Assembly (NCBI GenBank): GCA_964410285.1
Contig: CAYPFR010000002.1
Location: 124,001 to 188,000, forward strand
From: Fretibacter sp964410285
GTDB taxonomy: Bacteria > Pseudomonadota > Alphaproteobacteria > Caulobacterales > Maricaulaceae
Direction of reading: 5' to 3'
DNA length: 64,000 nt
Both the position numbers and the translations under genes were made by a program. This document shows, piece by piece, positions 26,448-34,400 of the stretch (positions are counted from its first letter, which is position 1; every line of letters starts with the position of its first letter). A model generated the notes under the pieces. That model saw only the letters and a list, made by a program, of their open reading frames with translations. It had not been told where the DNA came from and made no database searches.

Positions 26448-27278
26448 CTAGCTCCCTGTCGCTTCCGTCAAAGTAGGGCGGGACTGTGAAAGAACGCCCC
26501 CAATGCGTATAGGTTCCGCCCGCAGCGCCCTCCCCTTATTATCCGTTTCGACAAATATTCCGCAAAGCGTGCCCGCGCCGGCGGCCGGCGTGAAACGCGA
26601 GGACCGCATTCGCGTTGTAAACCGACGGACCGGCTCCTCTGCATCCATGCCGATCACGCTATTATAATCCCCGCACATGCCTGCATCGGTTTGGAATGCC
26701 GTCCCGTGTGTAAGGATGCGCGTATCGGCCATGGGCACATGTTGGTGCGTGCCAATCACAAGCGAGGCGCGCCCATCACAGAACACGCCCATCGCTTGTT
26801 TTTCCGACGTGGCTTCGGCGTGAATATCAACGATGACCGCATCTGCCACTTCGCCCAATGGCGCGTTGGAAAGCTCCCTGTCAACCGCGCCGAAAGGATC
26901 ATCAAGCGCGTCCATAAAAACGCGCCCCAGCACGTTAATCACCAATAGATTATAGCCTTTGATTTGGAACAGTCCTGCCCCCCGCCCCGGCACCATATTG
27001 GGCGGATAGTTACACGGACGCAGAACGCGCGGCTCGTTTTCAATGGTACTAATACCCGATGGATTATCAAAGCTGTGATTGCCAAGGGTTAGCACATCAA
27101 CACCAGCATCAAAAAGCTCATCTGCGGTCGCCCGCGTAATGCCGAAACCGCCCGCTGCATTTTCAGCGTTCACGACAACGGCGTCGAGCTTTAAATCCCC
27201 CTTCAGGCGCGGCAAATGATCGGTCACAGCCAAACGGCCGGCTCGGCCTACCACATCTCCAAAAAAAGCAAAGCGCAT
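26448..27278 (-). CDS. ymdB: YmdB-family metallophosphoesterase
   Basis: A 276-residue calcineurin-like phosphoesterase of the TIGR00282/YmdB family, acting on 2',3'-cyclic nucleotides in Bacillus. Metal-binding blocks: FFGDVVGRAG, NAENAAGG, LGNHSFDN, DIHAEATSEK and GTHQHVPMAD. The ATG at 27278 shares its last base-paired T with the fau TGA stop (TGATG), so translation is coupled. Its physiological role in alphaproteobacteria is not established; linkage to fau and 6S RNA suggests stationary-phase or RNA-related physiology only by position. Confidence 0.9.
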   Translation of the reverse strand: MRFAFFGDVVGRAGRLAVTDHLPRLKGDLKLDAVVVNAENAAGGFGITRATADELFDAGVDVLTLGNHSFDNPSGISTIENEPRVLRPCNYPPNMVPGRGAGLFQIKGYNLLVINVLGRVFMDALDDPFGAVDRELSNAPLGEVADAVIVDIHAEATSEKQAMGVFCDGRASLVIGTHQHVPMADTRILTHGTAFQTDAGMCGDYNSVIGMDAEEPVRRFTTRMRSSRFTPAAGAGTLCGIFVETDNKGRALRAEPIRIGGVLSQSRPTLTEATGS

Positions 27279-27847
27279 CAAAATGTCCTAAAATACTGGT
27301 CTGTCAAAATTCCATCCAGCCGCTGATCATATTGATCTGTCGGGATATGCGGCGCTTCTTGCGCAGCAAAGGCCGCGCCGCAAGCAAAAATATCGCCCCG
27401 CACACGCAGATCCGCCAACGTACGGTCATAAAACCCGCCCCCATAGCCAAGACGTTCCCCGCTCGGGCTAAAGGCCAGCAGCGGCACGAGAACAAGGTTT
27501 GGTATGCGGCTTGGCGCGGCAGCAAACGGCTCTCGCGTGCCATAGGGGCCCGCCCTAAGTTTATCCCCCGCTTTCCACGCACGGAAAATCAGCGGATTAC
27601 CGGCGCGCGGCGTACAGGGCAGTACAAGCTCATGCCCTTGCGCCAAGAGCGCGCCCATTAGCGGACCAATATCTATCTCTCCGATCAGCGGCCAAAAGCC
27701 GCCAATGACAGCGCCTTTGAACCTTAGAGCCGGAAATTGAGCAAGCAGTTCCAATGATGCCGCCTGCCCCTTGCCCGAGGCTATGAAGTCCTGCCGCCGT
27801 GCTTTGGCCTGAATGCGCGCACGCGTTTTCTGAGATTTCATATCCAT
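27278..27847 (-). CDS. fau: 5-formyltetrahydrofolate cyclo-ligase
   Basis: A 189-residue enzyme that converts 5-formyl-THF to 5,10-methenyl-THF with ATP. The family motif ERLGYGGGFYDRTL is near residue 145, and the basic N-terminus KSQKTRARIQAKARRQDF is typical. As in many proteobacteria, it lies downstream of the 6S RNA gene (ssrS-ygfA order), here separated by two copies of a terminator-containing repeat. A second ATG two codons in is possible. Confidence 0.93.
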   Translation of the reverse strand: MDMKSQKTRARIQAKARRQDFIASGKGQAASLELLAQFPALRFKGAVIGGFWPLIGEIDIGPLMGALLAQGHELVLPCTPRAGNPLIFRAWKAGDKLRAGPYGTREPFAAAPSRIPNLVLVPLLAFSPSGERLGYGGGFYDRTLADLRVRGDIFACGAAFAAQEAPHIPTDQYDQRLDGILTDQYFRTF

Positions 27848-27928
27848 AAAGCGGGTTTAGGGGAAGGAAAGTCATGCGGCAAGGCAATGGAGCCGGTAAT
27901 GGCCGCGGGACTAACGGCAGCCCCTTGG

Positions 27929-27992
27929 CGCTGCGCGTCTCGCCGACACTTCAAAGCTAAAAATCGCTCCACAGGAGCGATTTCCTTTACGC
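27929..27992. repeat. 64-bp direct repeat, copy 1 (contains terminator hairpin)
   Basis: Identical to 28046-28109 except one A/T difference at position 19 of the repeat (GCCGACACT against GCCGTCACT); the period is 117 bp. It contains AAATCGCTCC-ACA-GGAGCGATTT, which on the minus strand is a 10-bp hairpin followed by T5. The copy starts with CGCTGCGCGTCTCG and ends CCTTTACGC. It appears to be a duplicate of the 6S RNA tail plus terminator. Confidence 0.9.
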
Positions 27993-28045
27993 AATACTGA
28001 ACCGTGAAAGTGTACGCACATTTATCCAAAGCGTGCCACCCTCGA

Positions 28046-28109
28046 CGCTGCGCGTCTCGCCGTCACTTCAAAGCTAAAAATCGCTCCACAGGAGCGATTT
28101 CCTTTACGC
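28046..28109. repeat. 64-bp direct repeat, copy 2 (contains terminator hairpin)
   Basis: Second copy of the 64-bp repeat, directly after the 6S RNA gene. The left part also forms a 16-bp perfect inverted repeat with sequence to its right: GCCGTCACTTCAAAGC at 28059-28074 against GCTTTGAAGTGACGGC at 28108-28123. The terminator hairpin is therefore nested in a longer stem that includes the 3' end of the 6S RNA. Confidence 0.9.
28077..28101 (-). terminator. Rho-independent terminator of 6S RNA
   Basis: Minus strand: AAATCGCTCC-TGT-GGAGCGATTT followed by TT, giving T5 in all. It lies directly after the 6S RNA 3' end. A second, identical hairpin follows at 27959-27983 in repeat copy 1, so fau transcription from this promoter would have to pass two terminators. 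Confidence 0.8.
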
Positions 28110-28111
28110 TT

Positions 28112-28276
28112 TGAAGTGACGGCCCACAAACCCGTGGAGGCGTTCGAATCCCCATGAACCTGAAGTTCAGGTGGGCGCCGGAATTAAACGAACCACGGTC
28201 CGAACAGAGCCAGCTCCCGATGGAGTGTTTAAGGTCCCTAGGATAAGTGCCAATCACGAAGCCCGCAGTACCGTCC
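28112..28276 (-). ncRNA. ssrS: 6S RNA
   Basis: No protein is encoded. On the minus strand the 3' half contains CACCTGAACTTCAGGTTC, then GGGGATTCGAACGCC and CCACGGG, which parallels the conserved 3' half of E. coli 6S RNA (CACCTTGAACC...GGTTCAAGGG...GCCTGCGG). The 5' GACGG at 28275 pairs with CCGTC at 28122-28118 as a closing stem, and GGGCTTCGTG can pair with CACGGGTTTG beyond it, giving a long rod with an open centre of about 160 nt. TTGCGC and CATCTA (17 bp apart) place a start at about 28275. The gene is upstream of fau, the classical ssrS neighbour. 6S RNA sequesters sigma-70 RNA polymerase in stationary phase. Ends are approximate. Confidence 0.8.
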
Positions 28277-28281
28277 CCTCC

Positions 28282-28310
28282 TAGATGCGCGTTCATGACC
28301 CGAAGCGCAA
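28282..28310 (-). promoter_or_regulatory. Sigma-70 type promoter of 6S RNA
   Basis: Minus strand TTGCGC (28310-28305), a 17-bp spacer and CATCTA (28287-28282). The expected start about seven bases on coincides with the first G of the 6S closing stem. Confidence 0.5.
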
Positions 28311-28428
28311 GGGAAGCTTCCATTAAAAATGGCCTGTGTGGATATTATCGCCAAAGGAGCGGCGGTCGCGGAAAAGCCTCCCACCATTCCCAAAAGTCAC
28401 CGCACGGCTATAGATCAAGCCCCCAAAG

Positions 28429-28456
28429 AAAAACCCCCGCAGCTGAGCCGCGGGGG
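28429..28456 (-). terminator. Rho-independent terminator of the giant repeat gene
   Basis: Minus strand CCCCCGC-(loop of 9)-GCGGGGG followed by TTTTT, 44 bp after the stop of the giant repeat protein gene. The 28311-28428 stretch between 6S RNA and this terminator contains no recognisable gene. Confidence 0.85.
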
Positions 28457-28499
28457 AGTCAATTCTTGAAGGCGCGCTAACGCGCCTGTCAGGCTGAGC

Positions 28500-31400
28500 C
28501 TATTGGCGCGGCGTTACGCGGCCAATCACTTGGCCTGTTGCGCTGATGATGTTTCCAGAGCCGTCTACCCGGCCGACCGTTACGCCGCGGCTGTCAACAA
28601 CAGAGCCGTCTGCGCGGACCGAGAAGCCGCCGGCTGAAACGCCGCCCGCTGATCCACCAGAGATGCTACCGCCGGAGATAACTCCGCCAGCCGCGCCTGC
28701 TGAGCCGCCAAGGCCGCGCAGAACGATCTGACCTGCAGAGTTAACAACGTCGCCATTGCTATTAAGCGTTCCGATCACGGCGCCTGATGCATTGAGCACT
28801 TGGTTGCCATTGATAGTGTAGCCAGCAGAGGAACCGCCAGACGCACCGCCAACGATCGTTCCTGAAGAGAACGCACCGCCTGACGAACCGGTGAAGCCAC
28901 CAGATGTCGAGGACAATGTTCCGCCAGAGTAACCACCTGTCGCAGAACCGCCGACCATTGAGCGCCAATCGACACCCAAAGCATCAACCGTACGAAGTGT
29001 CAGACCACCTGTAGACAAACCGCGAGCCCGTTGGAACTGCTCTACTGCGGCGTAAGTACCCTGACCGAGACGGCCATCGATTGCACCTTTGTAGTAGCCT
29101 TGAGTTTGCAGAGCACGCTGGATCGCAGAGATCACCGTTGTGTTTGCATTCGCTTCACAGAGAACCTGACGCCATTCGGCTTTCTCAGGCGTGATCTGTG
29201 TCCGCTTCTCAATTGATCCAAGCTCAGCCGGAATGACGATTGTTTCAGTCCGTGGTGCTTCCACCATTTTCTGAACCGTCACGGTCTCGTAGCGGGCCGG
29301 AATTTCGCGGCGCTCTGTACGAGCCGGTTGGTCAACCACACGGCGTGTGATCTGCTTAGTGACAGCCGGAATGACACGCTCTTGTGTCGTCGCCGGAGTT
29401 TTCACCACGCGGCGGGTCACCTGCTTGGTCACCGCAGGGATCACGCGTTCCGCTGTGCGGGCCGGTGTCTTAATGCGGCGGCGGGTTTCCGTTTTCGTGA
29501 TCGCCGGAATAACGCGCTCTTGCGTCGAAGCTGGTGTCCGAACTACGCGGCGCGATACCTGCTTGGTGACAGCCGGAATAACGCGTTCTTGCGTTTGAGC
29601 CGGCGTCTTAACAACGCGGCGGCTTACCTGCTTCGTCACAGCCGGAATGACACGCTCTTGTGTCGCCGCTGGCGTTTTCACAACGCGGCGGGTCACCTGC
29701 TTAGTCACAGCCGGAACAACACGCTCCTGAGTGCGAGCCGGAGTCTTAACGACTTGGCGCGTAACAGGTTTTGTGATGGCCGGAATGACACGCTCTTGCG
29801 TCGAGGCCGGAGTGCGGACTACGCGGCGCGTAACCTGCTTGGTCACGGCTGGAATGACGCGCTCTTGCGTGCGGGCCGGTGTTTTCACAACGCGGCGGCT
29901 CACTGTCTTCGTGACGGCCGGAATGACCTTCTCGGCAGTAGACGCTGGCGTTTTCACAACGCGGCGGGTTTCCATCTTTGTGACAGCTGGAACAACACGC
30001 TCTTGCGTACGCGCCGGTGTCTTAACGACGCGGCGAGTTTCCTGCTTTGTGATCGCCGGAATAACGCGCTCTTGTGTCGACGCTGGCGTTTTCACAACGC
30101 GGCGGGTGACAGTTTGAGTACGAGCCGGAATGACGCGCTCTGTTGTCGACGCTGGGGTCTTCACAACGCGGCGGGTCACCTGCTTGGTCACCGCTGGGAC
30201 AACACGTTCCGCAGTGCGGGCCGGCGTCTTGATGCGGCGGCGAGTTTCCTGCTTTGTGATCGCCGGAATAACGCGCTCTTGCGTTTGAGCCGGAGTTTTC
30301 ACAACGCGGCGAGTCACCTGCTTAGTCACCGCTGGAATGACACGCTCTTGCGTGGCAGCCGGTGTCTTAACAACGCGGCGAGTTTCCTGCTTTGTGATCG
30401 CGGGAATAACGCGTTCCTGCGTGCGGGCCGGCGTCTTAACAACGCGGCGGCTCACCTGCTTGGTCACAGCCGGCGTTGCACGCTCGACAGTCTGCGCAGG
30501 CGTTTTCACAACGCGGCGAGTCTCCATCTTCGTGATAGCCGGAATGACGCGTTCCTGCGTGCGGGCCGGCGTCTTAACAACGCGGCGGCTCACCTGCTTC
30601 GTCACAGCGGGAATGACCTTCTCGACTGTCGACGCTGGCGTGCGAACAATACGGCGCTTCTGCATCTTAGTGATCGCTGGAATGACGCGCTCTTGTGTGG
30701 CGGCCGGCGTTTTCACAACACGGCGGCTAACTTGCTTCGTCACAGCCGGAACAACGCGTTCCTGCGTCGCAGCAGGCGTTTTGATCACGCGGCGAGTTTC
30801 CATCTTTGTGATCGCCGGGATTGCACGCTCTTGCGTGCGGGCCGGCGTTTTAACAACGCGGCGGGTCACTTGCTTGGTGACAGCCGGAACAACGCGCTCA
30901 ACAGTTTGCGCTGGTGTTTTCACAACGCGGCGAGTTTCCATCTTTGTGATCGCCGGAATGACGCGCTCTGTCGTCTGAGCCGGTGTCTTCACAATGCGGC
31001 GGGTCACTTGCTTAGTCACCGCTGGGACAACACGTTCCGCAGTGCGGGCCGGTGTCTTAATGCGGCGGCGAGTTTCCTGCTTAGTGATTGCCGGAATAAC
31101 GCGCTCTTGCGTGGCGGCCGGTGTCTTGACGACGCGGCGAGTCACTTGCTGCGTTACCGCTGGAACCGCACGTTCGACAGTCCGCGCCGGTGTTTTCACA
31201 ACGCGGCGAGTTTCCATCTTTGTGATCGCTGGCACAACACGCTCTTGTGTCGAGGCCGGTGTTTTCACAACGCGGCGGCTCACTTGCTTGGTGACGGCTG
31301 GAACAACGCGTTCCTGCGTTGCCGCTGGCGTTTTCACGATGCGGCGTGTCTCCATTTTAGTCACAGCTGGAATGACGCGCTCTGTTGTCGACGCTGGGGT

Positions 31401-34400
31401 CTTCACAACGCGGCGGGTCACCTGCTTCGTCACAGCCGGGACAGCGCGCTCAATCGTACGAGCAGGGTTCTTCACCACACGGCGAGTTTCCTGCTTTGTG
31501 ATCGCTGGCACAACACGCTCTTGTGTCGAGGCCGGTGTTTTCACAACGCGGCGAGTCACCTGCTTAGTCACAGCCGGGACAGCCTCTTCGACAGTCCGCG
31601 CCGGTGTTTTCACAACGCGGCGAGTTTCCATCTTAGTGATCGCCGGAATGACGCGCTCGGTAACCTGAGCCGGCGTCTTAATGACGCGGCGAGTCACCTG
31701 CTTAGTCACAGCCGGAACCTGCTTCTCGATTGTGCTCGCTGGCGTCTTGATGACGCGGCGAGTTTCCTGCTTTGTGATCGCGGGAATAACACGCTCTTGC
31801 GTAGCAGCCGGAGTGTCAACAACGCGGCGAGTTACCTGTTTGGTGACAGCTGGAACTACCCGCTCTTGTGTCGACGCTGGCGTTTTTACAACGCGGCGAG
31901 AACGCATTTTCGTGACAGCCGGAATGACGCGCTCTGTTGTCGACGCTGGGGTCTTCACAACGCGGCGGGTCACTTGCTTAGTCACCGCTGGGACAACACG
32001 TTCCGCAGTGCGGGCCGGTGTCTTAATGCGGCGGCGAGTTTCCTGCTTTGTGATCGCTGGAGTAACGCGCTCTTGCGTGCTGGCCGGTGTCTTGACGACG
32101 CGGCGGCTAACAGTTTGCGTTTTCGCCGGAATGACACGCTCTTGTGTCGAAGCCGGTGTTTTCACAACGCGGCGGGTCTCAACCTTAGTGACGGCTGGGA
32201 TGACGCGCTCTTGTGTTGACGCTGGGCGGTCAACAACGCGGCGTGTCACTTGCTGCGTTACCGCTGGGATCACTTTCTCGACAGTGCGAGCTGGTGTCTT
32301 GATGCGGCGGCGAGTTTCCTGCTTTGTGATTGCTGGAATGACGCGCTCTTGGGTTGACGCTGGACGGTCAACAACACGGCGGGTCACAGTCTGTGTCTTC
32401 GCTGGGACCACACGTTCCTGCGTACGGGCCGGAGTTTTCACAACGCGGCGAGAAACCTGCTTCGTGACCGCAGGGACGCGGCGTTCCACAACTTTCGCTT
32501 CCTCAGCAACAACACGCTTGGAAACCGTGCTGGTTTGCTGACTGAAACGTCCACCGCGCGCATTGGCATTCGCGGAGGCACGATCAGCGTTGGCCGCTTG
32601 GCTGCGTGACAGACCATCACGGTCATCACGGCCGTCAGAATTTGCATCTGTAAAGCCGCTGATAACAGCGCCGTTTGGACCGCGGCGTAGGCCGCCTAAA
32701 TTGCCGGCTTCTGAGGCCGAAACAACACGGGCCGGCGTGCGAACAACGCGGCGAGTGATAGTATCAGTCCGTGCAGGAACAGGAATTTCGCGGGTCGTCG
32801 CAGGCACATCAATGACGCGCTTTGTGATCGACTTGGTGACCGCTGGAATTGTTTTCTCAACGACGCGAGCCGGTGTTTTCACAACACGCTTGGTGATGGT
32901 TTTATACTGCGCCGGGATCAATACGCGGCAAAGGATTTCGCCAGTCTGTGTAACTGTCGTCTCAGTTGATTGAACAACCTGATCAGACACACCGTTGAAG
33001 ACAGTAAACTGACCGCGGGCGCTCGTATTTAGGCGTCCACCTGCACCGAGTTCGGAGGCGTTAAGGGCCTGTGAACCTGGCTTCCACTCTTCGCGAGCTG
33101 GAGAGATAAGGATACGCTCGGAGCGTGTCTCGTACTGCGCTGGGATGACATCAATTTCTTGACGGGCAGGCTGTACGACGATTTGCTCTGTGACCGTGCG
33201 GTATTTCGCAGGGATCACTTCAAGGCGTGTAGAGGCTTCCTGAACAACAATTGTCTCTGTCACTGTGTCATAAGTTGCCGGAATGACCGTCAACTGATCT
33301 GCAGCGTCCTGAGAAACGTAAGTTTCGTTCACGGTGCGGAACTTAGCCGGCACAGTGACATACTCAACAGTTTCAGGCTGGACAACAACGGTCTCGGTGA
33401 CTGTTTCGAATGTCGCCGGGATCGTCACAAGCTCGGTTGTGGCTTCCTGCGCAATAACAGTTTCCGTTACGTTTTTATAGGTTGCTGGAACGACAACCAA
33501 CTCAGTTGACGCTTCCTGAACAACAACTGTCTCTGTGTATGTTTCATACTCAGCCGGGACAGTGACGTAGTCAACAGTCTGCGGAGTAACAACAACTGTC
33601 TCTGTGACGTTTTTGAAGGTCGCAGGGATAGAGACAAGCTCTGTTGTCGCTTCTTTAACAACGACTGTCTCAGAGACGGTCTCATATGTTGCCGGGATCG
33701 TCACAAGCTCTGTCGTGGCGTCCTGAACAACAACAGTCTCAGTGACTGTTTCAAATGTTGCAGGGATAGTAACGAGTTCTGTTGACGCTTCCTGAACAAC
33801 CACCGTGTCTGTGTACGTTTCATACTCAGCCGGGATTGAGACATAGTCAACCGTCTGCGGCGTGACGACAACTGTCTCGGTGACAGTCTCGAAGGTTGCA
33901 GGGATTGTCACAAGCTCTGTCGTGGCTTCTTGAACAACAACGGGCTCTTGAACAGTCTCATAAGTTGCCGGAATAGTGACAAGCTCTGTCGAGGCTTCCT
34001 GAACCACAACTGTCTCTGTGACAGTTCTGTATTTCGCCGGAATGGTGACAAGCTCTGTAGAGGCTTCTTGGACAACCACTGTTTCTGCGACTGTTTCATA
34101 TGTCGCTGGAACAGAGACATATTCAACAGAGGCGGGCTGAACAACAACCGTTTCTGTGACCGTGTCGTAAACAGGCGGGATTGTGACAAGTTCTGTTGAG
34201 GCTTCTTGAACAACAACAGGCTCTTGAACGGTTTCATATGTGGCGGGAATTGTGCGGAACGCCGAAGAGGCAGGCTGCACAACGACTGTCTCGCTAACAG
34301 TCTCGAAGGTCGCCGGAATGGTGACGAGCTCTGTAGAGGCTTCCTGAACAACAACTGTTTCCGTTACAGTTTCATACTCAGCCGGAACAGACACATATTC

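Noticed and set aside
28140..28165. GTTCGAATCCCC as a tRNA T-arm
   Set aside because: The flanking bases cannot form the 5-bp T stem and no acceptor or anticodon arms are found. It belongs to the 6S RNA on the other strand.
29328..32219. Long plus-strand open frame of 963 codons (and several of 60-290 codons) opposite the giant repeat gene
   Set aside because: It is the antisense of in-frame 69-bp repeats that happen to lack stops. It has no signal, start context or known domain, and its own repetitiveness is inherited from the minus-strand gene.
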